Counted from the stretch's first letter, positions 27,096-36,402 are shown. The stretch: DNA of 64,000 nt from Poseidonocella pacifica (GCF_900111875.1 NZ_FOJU01000002.1:310001-374000), one strand, 5' to 3'. Program-made: numbers and translations. The notes: generated from the sequence alone by a model not told the origin.

Positions 27096-27931
27096 CGGAG
27101 AGCCTCCCGCGCATTTCTAAGGGCGGCGAGGTGGCCATACTTCGGCGCAAACAGGAAGGCCGCGAGAAAGATCAGCGTCTGAAGGGTCACAATGATCCCG
27201 CCAGTCGCGCCATCTAGGAAGTAACTCGCATAAGCACCGACAAAACTGGTAAGTGCGCCAATCACGACGGACAGCATGATGAGACGCGGGAACCGGTCAC
27301 ATAAGAGATAGGCCGTCGCGCCGGGTGTAACGACCATGGCGATCACGAGAAAGGCCCCGACGGTCTGCATCGCCGCCACGACGCAGGCTGAGAGCAGGAC
27401 GAAGAACAGCGCCTTGAGCAGGCCCGGACGCAGGCCAATAGACCGCGCATGGGTCTCATCAAAGAAGGTGACCATGAGATCGCGCCATTTGAGCAGCAGG
27501 ACAAAAAGCGAAATCCCGGCAATCAGCACCAGTTGGAGCGTATCGCCCGGGGTGATGGCGAGAATGTTCCCCATGGTGATGCTCTGAACGCTGATCGCCA
27601 TCGGGTTGATCGAGATGAGGAAGAGACCGAGGCCAAAGAAGGCCGTGAAAATAAGCCCGATGATCACGTCTATCTTGAGGCCCGAGCGCTCTGACAGGAA
27701 CAGCATGGCTCCGGCTGCCAAACCGCCCGAGATGAAGGCGCCCAGCGCAAAGGGCAGACCCAGCATGTAGGCCCCCGCAACCCCCGGAACCACCGAGTGC
27801 GAAAGCGCATCCCCGATGAGCGACCACCCTTTGAGCATCAGAAATGCAGACAGGAAGGCACAGACCCCGCCGACGAGCGCGGAGACGAACATGGCGTTCG
27901 TCATGTAGCCATAAGCGAATGGCTCCAGCAT
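27092..27931 (-). CDS. sitC: Manganese/iron ABC transporter permease SitC
   Basis: A 279-residue ABC-3 family permease with seven to eight membrane helices and the family motif GDALSHSVVPGVAGAYMLG (about 40-58). The cytoplasmic coupling loop includes FFDETHARSIGLRPGLLKALF. It is homologous to SitD and pairs with it. It starts at the last base of the sitB stop (TGATG arrangement), typical of a tightly coupled transporter operon. Confidence 0.92.
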   Translation of the reverse strand: MLEPFAYGYMTNAMFVSALVGGVCAFLSAFLMLKGWSLIGDALSHSVVPGVAGAYMLGLPFALGAFISGGLAAGAMLFLSERSGLKIDVIIGLIFTAFFGLGLFLISINPMAISVQSITMGNILAITPGDTLQLVLIAGISLFVLLLKWRDLMVTFFDETHARSIGLRPGLLKALFFVLLSACVVAAMQTVGAFLVIAMVVTPGATAYLLCDRFPRLIMLSVVIGALTSFVGAYASYFLDGATGGIIVTLQTLIFLAAFLFAPKYGHLAALRNAREALR

Positions 27932-28800
27932 CAGGCACCCCCCTCTCGGGTGTGCGTCTTGTCACCGTATTGCACGAAGGGTCGTTCGTCGTCAGTGAAG
28001 ATTGTCACCGCGCGGGCGTCTTCATCGTCATGCAGATCTTCGCCGCCCAAGGTCACATGACGAAGCACACCGCCAAAGGCCGCCTCAAGGTTCTTGCGGG
28101 TGAATGTGGTCTCCGTCGGCCCATAGGCGAGCACGGTTTCCTTGACGAGGATCGTTCGGTCGCAGAACTCCGGTACGGATCCGAGGTTGTGCGTCGAGAC
28201 GAGCATGACCCGCCCTTCGTCGCGCAACTCCCGCAGGAGAGCAACAATCTGATCCTCGGTCTGGACGTCGACGCCGGTGAAGGGTTCATCAAGCAGGATG
28301 ACTTGCCCTTCCTGAGCCAGAGCGCGCGCGAGGAAAACGCGCTTGCGTTGCCCGCCGGACAATTCCCCAATCTGCCGCTTGCGATAGGCTGTCATGTTGA
28401 CGCGTTCCAGCGCGGCATCCACAGCGGCATGATCCGTACTTTTCGGGCGGCGCAGGAACCCCATGTGCCCGTAGCGGCCCATCATCACCACATCTTCGAC
28501 CAGCACCGGAAAGGCCCAGTCGACCTCCTCGGACTGCGGGACATAGGCCACAAGATTGCGGCGCAGTGCGTCCTTGACGCTCATTCCCAAGAGTTGGATT
28601 TCTCCGTGGCCTGCCGGGACAAACCCCATGATGGCCTTGAACAAGGTCGATTTGCCCGCGCCGTTGACGCCCACAAGCGCGGTGACCGTCCCGCGCGGAA
28701 TCTCGAACGTAGCGTTTTTGAGCGCGGTATGGCCGTTGCGATAGGTGACAGTCACATCCCGCGCGACAATTCCCGCCCCCTCTAGGTCAAACGGACTCAT
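27931..28800 (-). CDS. sitB: Manganese/iron ABC transporter ATPase SitB
   Basis: A 289-residue ABC ATPase. Walker A is GVNGAGKST (about 44-52), the signature is LSGGQRKR, Walker B is VILLDEP, and the switch His lies in VSTHNLG. The C-terminal tail (about 250-289) is rich in Asp, Glu and His ([14 protein letters not shown]), which might sense metal. It energises SitC/SitD. Its start overlaps the sitA stop (ATGA). Confidence 0.93.
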   Translation of the reverse strand: MSPFDLEGAGIVARDVTVTYRNGHTALKNATFEIPRGTVTALVGVNGAGKSTLFKAIMGFVPAGHGEIQLLGMSVKDALRRNLVAYVPQSEEVDWAFPVLVEDVVMMGRYGHMGFLRRPKSTDHAAVDAALERVNMTAYRKRQIGELSGGQRKRVFLARALAQEGQVILLDEPFTGVDVQTEDQIVALLRELRDEGRVMLVSTHNLGSVPEFCDRTILVKETVLAYGPTETTFTRKNLEAAFGGVLRHVTLGGEDLHDDEDARAVTIFTDDERPFVQYGDKTHTREGGA

Positions 28801-29675
28801 TCGGCTCTTCCTTCCAGCCCGTCGGCGATGGTGCTGGCGGTGACTCTCAGCAGGTCAAGGTATGTCGGCACAGGGCCGTTCGCTTCGCTCAGCGAGTCCA
28901 CATAGAGAAGCCCGCCAAACTCTGCTCCGGTTTCACGGGCAACCTGTTGGGCGGGGCGCGGACTGACCGTGCTTTCACAGAACACCACGGGAATATCGTG
29001 ATCCCGGACCCCGTCGATAACCGCGCGCACCTGCTGCGGCGTTCCCATCTGATCCGCGTTCATTGGCCAGAGGTACAATTCCTGAAGGCCAAAATCACGT
29101 GCGAGATAGCTGAACGCACCCTCGCAGGTCACCAACCAGCGCTTGTCTTCGGGAATGCTCTGCACACGATCGCGCAGAGGGCCGAGTGCCGCGCGCAACT
29201 CTTCTTTATAGCGCGTGGCATTCGCCCCGTAGGTTTCCGCATTTTCGGGATCATGTTCGGTGAAAGCCTTTGCGATGTTGTCGATATAGATCTCGGCGTT
29301 AGACAGGCCCATCCACGCATGAGGATTTGCCTTCCCCTCATAGCTGCCGCTGGAAATGGGGATGGGATCGATACCCTCGGAAAGCGTGACTGCCGGTACA
29401 TCGCCGAGATTACGCAGAAACTGCTCGAACCACAGTTCGAGGTCCAGCCCGTTGCGCAACAAAAGGTCCGCGTCGTGCACCCCGACGATATCACGGGGCG
29501 TGGGCTCATAGCCGTGTATCTCCGCGCCGGGCTTCGTGATCGAGACGACCTCTGCGGCATCGCCCGCCACGTTCCGCGCCATATCGGCAAGGACAGTGAA
29601 GGTCGTTGCGACCTTCATCTCCGCTGCGGCGGGCGCGGCGAACAGAATTACAGTGAACGCAAGCAAGCGGGTCAT
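28797..29675 (-). CDS. sitA: Manganese/iron-binding periplasmic protein SitA
   Basis: A 292-residue cluster A-I metal-binding protein. Residues 1-18 form a signal peptide ([18 protein letters not shown]). Metal ligands fit the Mn/Fe pattern: His in [10 protein letters not shown], His in [10 protein letters not shown], a Glu in [14 protein letters not shown], and the Asp of YVDSLS near the C-terminus. No His-rich loop typical of zinc binders (ZnuA) is seen, favouring manganese. The start at 29675 has GGAG six bases upstream; the open frame runs 21 codons further back through the promoter. It leads the sitABCD operon behind two Mur-like boxes. Confidence 0.93.
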   Translation of the reverse strand: MTRLLAFTVILFAAPAAAEMKVATTFTVLADMARNVAGDAAEVVSITKPGAEIHGYEPTPRDIVGVHDADLLLRNGLDLELWFEQFLRNLGDVPAVTLSEGIDPIPISSGSYEGKANPHAWMGLSNAEIYIDNIAKAFTEHDPENAETYGANATRYKEELRAALGPLRDRVQSIPEDKRWLVTCEGAFSYLARDFGLQELYLWPMNADQMGTPQQVRAVIDGVRDHDIPVVFCESTVSPRPAQQVARETGAEFGGLLYVDSLSEANGPVPTYLDLLRVTASTIADGLEGRAE

Positions 29676-29706
29676 CGATATCTCCATGCGACATGCGCCT
29701 CGCACC

Positions 29707-29756
29707 TGTAGATGCAACTCATTCTCAAAAGTCAACATAGTTGCGATCTATTCTCA
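29707..29756 (-). promoter_or_regulatory. sitA promoter with two Mur-like operator boxes
   Basis: On the minus strand, TGAGAATGAGTTGCA (29727-29713) and TGAGAATAGATCGCA (29756-29742) are two direct copies of TGAGAATNGNTNGCA, starting 29 bp apart. A candidate promoter has TTGACT as -35 (29735-29730) and TCTACA as -10 (29712-29707), with a 17-bp spacer that holds most of the first box. Similar TGC-rich elements bind Mur, the manganese-responsive Fur-family protein, in front of alphaproteobacterial sitA. Mn-dependent repression is inferred. Confidence 0.6.
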
Positions 29757-29774
29757 TTAAAGACCCAAAGCAAA

Positions 29775-29802
29775 CCCCGGCTCGCACTAACGCAAGCCGG
29801 GG
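29775..29802 (-). terminator. Terminator at the end of the pyrimidine operon
   Basis: CCCCGGCT (29775-29782) pairs with AGCCGGGG (29795-29802) around a 12-base loop. On the minus strand, TTTGCTTT follows. It lies nine bases after the binding-protein stop and separates this operon from the sitA promoter. Confidence 0.75.
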
Positions 29803-29810
29803 CCCGAAAT

Positions 29811-30800
29811 TCAGTTCAGCGCTTTGTCGGTGATTTCGTGCGTCCACGCGCCCACCGGCTCTTTGGTGATGACCGGATCAGACCCCCCCGAAAGCAACGA
29901 TTGCACCGTACGCTCATAATCAGCGGTATCGAGTGCGCCATTGGAACCGGAGGTCAACTTGGCGACCTCACCCATCATGCGGATCTGATGCTCTTCGGTC
30001 TGGGCCCCTGTCATATCGTTATCGAGCACGATCATCGCGGCATCTTCGGGGTTCTCCTCTGCCCATTTCCACCCCTTCATGGAGGCACGAACAAAGCGCG
30101 CCATCGCATCGACAAATTCGGGGTCTTCTAGCCGGTCTTCAAGCACATAGAGCCCGTCCTCAAGCGTCGCGACGCCCTGATCCTCATACTTGAAGGTGAT
30201 CAGCTCATCCTCCGAAATCCCCGCGTCGATCACCTGCCAGTATTCATTGTAGGTCATGGTGGAGATGCACTCGGCCTGCTTTTGCAGGAGCGGGTCGACG
30301 TTGAAGCCTTGCTTGAGCACGGTCACACCGGCATCGCCGCCGTCGGTGGGAATGCCAAGCTGGCTCATCCAGCTCAGGAAGGGGAACTCATTGCCAAAAA
30401 ACCAGACCCCAAGGGTTCGTCCCGGAAAGTCTTCGGGGCCGGTGATGCCGGTTTCTTGCAGGCAGGTCAGCATCATGCCCGAACTCTTGAAAGGCTGAGC
30501 GATGTTGACGAGCGGCAGACCCTTTTCGCGTGCGGAGAGCGCCGCCGGCATCCACTCGACGGTCACATCGGCCCCGCCGCCCGCGATCACCTGGGTGGGG
30601 GCGATGTCTGGCCCGCCGGGTTTGATCGTGACGTTGAGATCCTCTTCTTCGTAAAAGCCCTGATCTTGCGCGACGTAGTATCCCGCGAATTGCGCTTGCG
30701 TCACCCATTTGAGTTGCAAGGTGATGTCATCCGCAGCGGAGGCGCCGCTGGCGAGCAGGCCAAGCGCTGTGGCCCCGAGCATTGCCGTTGTTTTCTTCAT
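29811..30800 (-). CDS. NMT1/THI5-like ABC transporter substrate-binding protein (pyrimidine locus)
   Basis: A 329-residue periplasmic protein with a signal peptide (KKTTAMLGATALGLLASGASAA, cleavage near 22). The mature region begins DDITLQLKWVTQAQFAGYYVAQDQGFY, the classic opening of the NMT1/THI5-like binding proteins of NitT/TauT transporters. Such proteins carry pyrimidines, thiamine precursors or sulfonates. The start 30800 has GGGAG upstream. As last gene of the ureidopropionase-dihydropyrimidinase-ABC operon, the likely ligand is uracil, thymine or a dihydropyrimidine; automatic annotation might call it a hydroxymethylpyrimidine binder. The ligand is not proven by sequence. Confidence 0.85.
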   Translation of the reverse strand: MKKTTAMLGATALGLLASGASAADDITLQLKWVTQAQFAGYYVAQDQGFYEEEDLNVTIKPGGPDIAPTQVIAGGGADVTVEWMPAALSAREKGLPLVNIAQPFKSSGMMLTCLQETGITGPEDFPGRTLGVWFFGNEFPFLSWMSQLGIPTDGGDAGVTVLKQGFNVDPLLQKQAECISTMTYNEYWQVIDAGISEDELITFKYEDQGVATLEDGLYVLEDRLEDPEFVDAMARFVRASMKGWKWAEENPEDAAMIVLDNDMTGAQTEEHQIRMMGEVAKLTSGSNGALDTADYERTVQSLLSGGSDPVITKEPVGAWTHEITDKALN

Positions 30801-30841
30801 TGGTAGTCTCCCATGTTGTACAGACCGTTTCGGTCCTTTTG

Positions 30842-31765
30842 TCATTCACGCTGGGAGGGGTGCCAGAAGGTCAACACGCCTTCTAAAAGCGCCACCGCCC
30901 CATAGAAAATCGAGCCTACGACTGCTGCAACAACGATTTCAGCCCAGACAAGATCAAGTGCAAGCTGACCGACGGAGGTCGAAATCCGAAAGCCCATCCC
31001 CAGCACCGGTGAGCCGAAAAATTCAGCAACGATCGCCCCAATCAATGCGAGGGTCGTGGTGATCTTGAGCCCGTTGAAAATGAAGGGCATCGCCGCGGGC
31101 AGACGCAGCTTGAACAGCGTTTGCCAGTAGCTTGCCGAATAGGTCCGCATGAGGTCGCGCTGCATGGGCTCGGAAGCCTTCAGCCCTTCGACCGTGTTCA
31201 CGAGCATCGGAAAGAAGACCATGATGACAACGACTGCCGCCTTGGATTCCCAACCAAAGTTGAACCACATGACCATGATCGGCGCGACACCGACAATGGG
31301 GAGCGCCGCCACAAAGTTTCCCACCGGAAGAAGGCCGCGCTGTAGAAACGTCGACCGGTCGATGGCAATGGCGGTGAGCAACGCCGTGCCGCATCCCATG
31401 ACATAACCGGTGAGCGCCCCCTTGAAGACGGTCTGCACGACATCCGCCCAAAGGATACCCCCGCTGGTCGCCATACGCGCGGCAATCGCGCTTGGCGGCG
31501 GCAGAATGACGGAAGGCACGGCGAAGAGATGCACCGCCAGCTCCCAGAGCACCAGAAGGGTCAAGCCGAATAGCGTCGGAGCAGCCATGCGCGCCAACCG
31601 GGACTCATGCCCCGCGACCCACGAATTCACGTGCCAAGCGACGAGCCACACGCCCACCAGCAGCGCCAGAGAGCGGTCGATCAATGCGGCGGCGACGAAC
31701 GCCGCAACCGACCAGACTATTTTGCTCATCCCAACAGGCCGCGCGAAGGGAATCTGCTTAAACAT
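30842..31765 (-). CDS. ABC transporter permease (pyrimidine locus), first of two
   Basis: A 307-residue NitT/TauT-type permease. Hydrophobic helices start at about 17-45, followed by a core of five or six helices. The EAA loop is SYWQTLFKLRLPAAMPFIFNGLKI (about 205-228). A shorter start at ATG 31729 is possible. It pairs with the second permease to form the channel for the NMT1-like binding protein encoded 41 bases downstream. Confidence 0.87.
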   Translation of the reverse strand: MFKQIPFARPVGMSKIVWSVAAFVAAALIDRSLALLVGVWLVAWHVNSWVAGHESRLARMAAPTLFGLTLLVLWELAVHLFAVPSVILPPPSAIAARMATSGGILWADVVQTVFKGALTGYVMGCGTALLTAIAIDRSTFLQRGLLPVGNFVAALPIVGVAPIMVMWFNFGWESKAAVVVIMVFFPMLVNTVEGLKASEPMQRDLMRTYSASYWQTLFKLRLPAAMPFIFNGLKITTTLALIGAIVAEFFGSPVLGMGFRISTSVGQLALDLVWAEIVVAAVVGSIFYGAVALLEGVLTFWHPSQRE

Positions 31766-31840
31766 GATCGCACCGCCATGGAAGAGCCCGGCCGGGGATG
31801 CTTCGCGCCGCGAATGCCGCGCCCCTGCCCTTCGATATCC

Positions 31841-32734
31841 TCATCGTGCCATGCCCATACGTGTGAGTGTCCGTTTCTGCACAGCGCCCACAATCCCGAC
31901 GAGAACCGCCGCCAGCGCCGCTGCGGCAAAGAGAGCGGCCCAGATCTGTGCCGTTTGCCCATAATAGCTTCCTGCGAGAAGGCGCGCGCCAAGGCCGCCT
32001 TGCTGGACCGGAAGTTCCCCGACGATGGCCCCGACGAGCGATGCCGCCACTCCGACCTTAAGGGAGGCAAAGAAATAGGGCATCGATGCAGGAAGGCGCA
32101 GTTTCCAGAACGCCTGCGCCGGACCGGCGCTGTAGGTCCGCAACAGATCAAGTTGCATCGCATCGGGGCTTCGCAGCCCCTTCACCATGCCAACGACGAC
32201 AGGAAAGAACGACAAATAGGCCGAAATGATTGCCTTGGGCAGCAGGCCCGAGATGCCAATCGAGTTGAGCACGACGATGATCATCGGCGCGATGGCGAGA
32301 ATGGGAATGGTCTGGCTGGCGATGGCCCATGGCATGACGCTCTTGTCCATCGCCCGGTTATATACGATCCCGACCGCGAGAAGCACCCCTGCGCCAGTCC
32401 CGATGGCAAAGCCCACCATGGTCGCAGAAAGCGTCAACCACGCATGATACACGAGGCTACGTTGCGAAAGTGACCCACTCTTGATGAGGCCCCGGCGCCC
32501 TTGGGTTTCCTCTACCCATGTGCTTTGCCAGATTTCTGCTGCGACCTGATGCGGCGCGGGAAGTTTGGGACGTGATTGCGAAAGCGTCTGACCCACCAGT
32601 TCGGAAAACCCAAGCTCAGTGCCCGCGCGTGCGGCCTGATCCCGTGCCCAAGCCGCGTTCAGCCCCACGGCCGCGACATACCAGATCACGAGGATCACGG
32701 CGACTACGGTAAGCACCGGACCGAGGTTACGCAT
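31841..32734 (-). CDS. ABC transporter permease (pyrimidine locus), second of two
   Basis: A 297-residue NitT/TauT-type permease with an N-terminal helix (LGPVLTVVAVILVIWYVAAVGL, about 4-25), a long periplasmic segment of about 60 residues, then a five- to six-helix core with the EAA loop AFWKLRLPASMPYFFASLKVGVAA. Its start overlaps the end of the ATPase gene by eight bases. Two different permeases imply a heterodimeric pore. Confidence 0.87.
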   Translation of the reverse strand: MRNLGPVLTVVAVILVIWYVAAVGLNAAWARDQAARAGTELGFSELVGQTLSQSRPKLPAPHQVAAEIWQSTWVEETQGRRGLIKSGSLSQRSLVYHAWLTLSATMVGFAIGTGAGVLLAVGIVYNRAMDKSVMPWAIASQTIPILAIAPMIIVVLNSIGISGLLPKAIISAYLSFFPVVVGMVKGLRSPDAMQLDLLRTYSAGPAQAFWKLRLPASMPYFFASLKVGVAASLVGAIVGELPVQQGGLGARLLAGSYYGQTAQIWAALFAAAALAAVLVGIVGAVQKRTLTRMGMAR

Positions 32735-33515
32735 CCTGATGGCCCGCCCGAAGGCCCTCCCGCACCCGATGCGCCACCGCGATGAATTCCGGCGTGTCGC
32801 GAATGTCGAGCGGCCTCTCCTTTGGCAGGGGGCTTTCGATGATATCGGTGATCCGCCCCGGTCGCGGGCTCATCACCACGATCTTGGTCGACAGATAGAC
32901 GGCTTCGGGAATGGAATGTGTCACGAACCCGATGGTTTTCTCTGTGCGCGCCCACAAAGCCAGAAGTTGTTCATTCAAGTGATCGCGGACAATCTCATCC
33001 AGAGCACCGAACGGCTCGTCCATAAGCAGAATGTCGGCGTCAAATGCCAGCGCCCGCGCGATGGACGCGCGCTGCTGCATCCCACCCGAAAGCTGCCAGG
33101 GGTATTTCTTCTCGAACCCGGCCAGGTCGACCAGTTCAAGCACGCGCGCGACCCTGTCGGCCTGCTCCGCCTTGTCATAACCCATGATTTCCAGCGGAAG
33201 CCGGATGTTTCCCCCGATCGTGCGCCACGGATACAGACCCGCAGCCTGAAAGACATAGCCATAGGCCCGCGCCCGCCGCGCCTCGTCCGGGCTCATCCCG
33301 TTGACGGTTAGAGTGCCGCCCGTCGGGGTTTCCAGTGCCGCGATGCAGCGCAAGAACGTTGTCTTGCCACAGCCCGAGGGACCGATGAAGGAGACGAATT
33401 CACCCTTGCCGATAGCGAGATCCACGCCCTTGAGTGCGTGAATCGGCCCATCCGCGGTCTGGAACGTGAGATCGACATTTCGCGCTGAAATGATGTTTTG
33501 AACGGGAGCCGCCAT
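32727..33515 (-). CDS. ABC transporter ATPase (pyrimidine locus)
   Basis: A 262-residue NitT/TauT-type ATPase. Walker A is GPSGCGKTT (about 44-52), the signature is LSGGMQQR, Walker B is ILLMDEP, and the switch His lies in FVTHS. All catalytic elements are intact. The start at ATG 33515 fits the family N-terminus; GTG 33530 is an alternative, since the Shine-Dalgarno signal is weak. It follows the dihydropyrimidinase stop by 35 bases, consistent with one transcript. Confidence 0.88.
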   Translation of the reverse strand: MAAPVQNIISARNVDLTFQTADGPIHALKGVDLAIGKGEFVSFIGPSGCGKTTFLRCIAALETPTGGTLTVNGMSPDEARRARAYGYVFQAAGLYPWRTIGGNIRLPLEIMGYDKAEQADRVARVLELVDLAGFEKKYPWQLSGGMQQRASIARALAFDADILLMDEPFGALDEIVRDHLNEQLLALWARTEKTIGFVTHSIPEAVYLSTKIVVMSPRPGRITDIIESPLPKERPLDIRDTPEFIAVAHRVREGLRAGHQDA

Positions 33516-33550
33516 GGGTTGGGTTTCCACCTGCCTGAGCGCCACGGACC

Positions 33551-35005
33551 TCAGACCCCGCTTGCCGGAATGCCCGTCCGCTCGACCTTGCGCGGCGCCG
33601 TAAGCTCCTTCCACGTGCTGAGCGCGCGGCCCACAGAGGTGTTCGGCTCTCGCTTGACGAATTCGCCATGCCCCTCTTGTCCGCGCAGTTCACCGTCGTG
33701 GACCGCGACCCGTCCGCGTGTCAGCGTGAACCGGGGCAGTCCCTTGACTTGCTTGCCTTCAAACACGTTGTAGTCGATCGCGGATTGCTGCGAAGAGGCC
33801 GTGATCGTCTTTTCCTTATCGGGATCCCAAACCACCAGATCGGCATCCGCCCCCACGAGCACCGCGCCCTTCTTTGGGTAGCAGTTCAGGATCTTGGCGA
33901 TGTTTGTGGACGTCACCGCGACAAACTCATTGGGGGTCAGGCGACCGGTGCCCACCCCATGGGTCCAAAGCATCGGCATACGGTCTTCGAGACCGCCAGT
34001 CCCATTGGGGATCTTGGTGAAATCTCCAACGCCGAAACGCTTCTGCTCGGTGGAAAAGGCACAGTGATCCGTCGCGACGACGGACAGAGACCCGCTTTGA
34101 AGTCCCGCCCAGAGGCTATCTTGATGCTGTTTGTTCCGGAACGGGGGCGACATGACGCGCCGGGCGGCGTGGTCCCAATCCTGATTGAAATATTCGCTTT
34201 CATCGAGCGTCAGATGCTGAATGAGCGGCTCACCATAGACGCGTTTGCCTTGCATGCGCGCGCGCCGGATGGCCTCATGCGCCTCTTCGCAGGACGTGTG
34301 CACCACGTAAAGCGGGACTCCGGCCATGTCAGCGATCATGATCGCGCGGTTCGTGGCCTCCCCTTCGACGGCGGGCGGCCGCGAATAGGCATGGGCCTCC
34401 GGGCCGTTGTTTCCTTCGGCGAGCAACCGGGCGGAAAGGTCGGCGACGATGTCGCCATTCTCCGCATGGACGAGCGGCATGGCTCCAAGTTCGGCGCATC
34501 GCTGAAAAGACGCGAAAAGCTCATCGTCATTGACCATCAAGGCGCCCTTGTAGGCCATGAAGTGCTTGAAGGTATTGATGCCTCGCTCTCGGACGACGGT
34601 CTCCATCTCGTTGAAGACCTGTTCGCTCCACCACGTCACCGCCATATGAAACGAGTAGTCACAATGCGCACGGGTGGATTTGTTATCCCACATCTGAAGC
34701 GCGTCGAGCAGGCCCTGCCCCGGCGACGGCAACGCGAAATCAACCACCATGGTGGTGCCGCCCGCCAATGCGGCGCGTGTCCCGCTTTCAAAGTCGTCAG
34801 AGGAATACGTGCCCATGAACGGCATCTCGAGGTGGGTATGCGGATCGATCCCGCCCGGCATCACATAGCATCCGGCGGCATCCAACACCTCATCACCCTT
34901 GAGGTCCCGGCCAATCTCGATGATCTGCCCGCCTTCGATCAGAACGTCGGCCTCATACGTCAAGTCCGCCGTTACGATCGTTCCGCCCTTGATTACCGTG
35001 CTCAT
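33551..35005 (-). CDS. hydA: Dihydropyrimidinase (D-hydantoinase)
   Basis: A 484-residue cyclic amidohydrolase that opens 5,6-dihydrouracil or dihydrothymine to N-carbamoyl-beta-alanine or its methyl analogue. Metal ligands are visible: the HTH of GGIDPHTHLEMPF (about 57-69), the carboxylated Lys in KHFMAYKGALM, His in PLVHAENGD and VVHTSCEEAH, and the Asp of VVATDHCAF. It is step two of reductive pyrimidine breakdown, between PreTA and the beta-ureidopropionase encoded just upstream. The ATG has AGGGAG eight bases upstream. Two hairpins sit in the 88-base gap before it. Confidence 0.95.
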   Translation of the reverse strand: MSTVIKGGTIVTADLTYEADVLIEGGQIIEIGRDLKGDEVLDAAGCYVMPGGIDPHTHLEMPFMGTYSSDDFESGTRAALAGGTTMVVDFALPSPGQGLLDALQMWDNKSTRAHCDYSFHMAVTWWSEQVFNEMETVVRERGINTFKHFMAYKGALMVNDDELFASFQRCAELGAMPLVHAENGDIVADLSARLLAEGNNGPEAHAYSRPPAVEGEATNRAIMIADMAGVPLYVVHTSCEEAHEAIRRARMQGKRVYGEPLIQHLTLDESEYFNQDWDHAARRVMSPPFRNKQHQDSLWAGLQSGSLSVVATDHCAFSTEQKRFGVGDFTKIPNGTGGLEDRMPMLWTHGVGTGRLTPNEFVAVTSTNIAKILNCYPKKGAVLVGADADLVVWDPDKEKTITASSQQSAIDYNVFEGKQVKGLPRFTLTRGRVAVHDGELRGQEGHGEFVKREPNTSVGRALSTWKELTAPRKVERTGIPASGV

Positions 35006-35063
35006 ATCAGTCTCCCTGCGGGGCAAAGCCCCTCGTCTTTTTCTTGGTAAGATACTCGGACAT

Positions 35064-35086
35064 CTTGGGGGCGCGGGGCCCCCGAG
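35064..35086 (-). other. Intercistronic hairpin between beta-ureidopropionase and dihydropyrimidinase genes
   Basis: CTTGGGGGC (35064-35072) pairs with GCCCCCGAG (35078-35086) with one G-T pair, seven bases beyond the upstream stop. A second small hairpin, GGGGC (35020-35024) with GCCCC (35028-35032), sits just before the hydA Shine-Dalgarno sequence. No T-run follows, so these look more like RNA-stability or processing elements than terminators. Confidence 0.45.
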
Positions 35087-35093
35087 TGCGATC

Positions 35094-36344
35094 CTACTCC
35101 ACGATCTGCGCCGTCTCCAACACCGCGTGCAGCAACACGTCCGCGCCAGCTGCCGCCCATTCCTTGGAGATGTCCTCGGCCTCGTTGTGCGAAAGCCCGT
35201 CGACGCACGGGCACATGACCATCGCAGTCGGCGCGACCTTATTGATCCAGCATGCATCATGGCCCGCGCCCGAAATGATATCGCGGTGGGAATATCCCAG
35301 CCGATCCGCAGCATCGCGCACCGCCTTGACGCAGGTCTGATCGAACTCGACCGGATCGAACCCGCCGACCTTCTCGAACTCCACGGAAAGCCCCATCTCT
35401 TCGCAGATATCTGCTGCTCCGGCGCGCAGCCGCGCCTCCATGTCTTCGATGACCGAAAGCTCCGGGGACCTGAAATCGACGGTAAACACGACCTTGCCGG
35501 GGATCACGTTGCGGGAGTTGGGATAGACGTTGATCTGTCCCGCAGCGCCAACCGCGTGGGGCTTATGGCTCCAGGCGATCTCATCGACCAGTACCAGCAC
35601 CCGCGCCATGCCAAGGCCCGCATTCCGGCGCATCGGCATCGGGGTGGAGCCGGTATGCGCATCTTTTCCCATGATCGTCACCTGGGTCCAGGAAAGGCCC
35701 TGTCCGTGTGTGACGACGCCAATATTCTTGCCCTCGGTTTCGAGGATCGGCCCCTGCTCGATATGCAACTCGAAGAAGGCGTGCATCTGACGCGCGCCCA
35801 CCTCCTCATCGCCTTTCCAGCCGATCCGCTCCAGCTCATCGCCGAAGGTCTTGCCCTCGGCATCCTCGCGGTCATAAGCCCAATCTTGGGTATGCACCCC
35901 TGCGAAAACACCGGACGCCAGCATGGCGGGGGCAAAGCGCGTGCCCTCCTCATTGGTCCAGTTCGTCACAACGATGGGATGCTTGGTCTTGATCCCCAGA
36001 TCATTGAGCGTGCGCAGGACTTCCAGCCCTCCGAGCACACCAAGGACGCCATCATATTTCCCACCCGTCGGCTGTGTATCCAGATGGCTGCCCACGTAAA
36101 CCGGCAATGCCTCGGGATCGGTGCCCTCCTTGCGGGCAAACATATTGCCCATCTGATCGAGACCCATGGTACACCCTGCGGCCTCGCACCAGCTTTGAAA
36201 CAGGGCGCGCCCCTCGGCGTCGGCGTCAGTCAGTGTCTGGCGATTGTTGCCTCCAGCAATGCCGGGGCCGATCTTGGCCATGTCCATGAGGCTGTTCCAG
36301 AGTCGATCGCCATCGATGCGCAGGTTTTCACCCGGTGCGGCCAT
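35094..36344 (-). CDS. hyuC: Zn-dependent amidohydrolase, probable beta-ureidopropionase
   Basis: A 416-residue M20-family hydrolase of the N-carbamoyl-amino-acid / allantoate amidohydrolase group. Metal ligands are GSHLDTQPTGGKYDG (His and Asp, about 86-100), NEEGTRF, the HIEQGP His, and the C-terminal His in GLSHNEAE; GAGHDACW is the substrate-binding element. In this context it should hydrolyse N-carbamoyl-beta-alanine to beta-alanine, CO2 and ammonia, step three of the pathway. The start 36344 has AGGGGAA upstream. It leads a six-gene operon, and a RutR-like operator lies 59 bases upstream. Confidence 0.92.
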   Translation of the reverse strand: MAAPGENLRIDGDRLWNSLMDMAKIGPGIAGGNNRQTLTDADAEGRALFQSWCEAAGCTMGLDQMGNMFARKEGTDPEALPVYVGSHLDTQPTGGKYDGVLGVLGGLEVLRTLNDLGIKTKHPIVVTNWTNEEGTRFAPAMLASGVFAGVHTQDWAYDREDAEGKTFGDELERIGWKGDEEVGARQMHAFFELHIEQGPILETEGKNIGVVTHGQGLSWTQVTIMGKDAHTGSTPMPMRRNAGLGMARVLVLVDEIAWSHKPHAVGAAGQINVYPNSRNVIPGKVVFTVDFRSPELSVIEDMEARLRAGAADICEEMGLSVEFEKVGGFDPVEFDQTCVKAVRDAADRLGYSHRDIISGAGHDACWINKVAPTAMVMCPCVDGLSHNEAEDISKEWAAAGADVLLHAVLETAQIVE

Positions 36345-36402
36345 GTTCTTTCCCCTGTCGTCATTTCCGTTATGGTCAGCCTTGCGCCGCCGTCGGATGT
36401 TT

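Noticed and set aside
30823-30835. GACCGTTTCGGTC as a third RutR-like operator
   Set aside because: Arms are spaced 13 bp instead of 12, the outer TT/AA bases are missing, and it is in the middle of the operon between permease and binding-protein genes.
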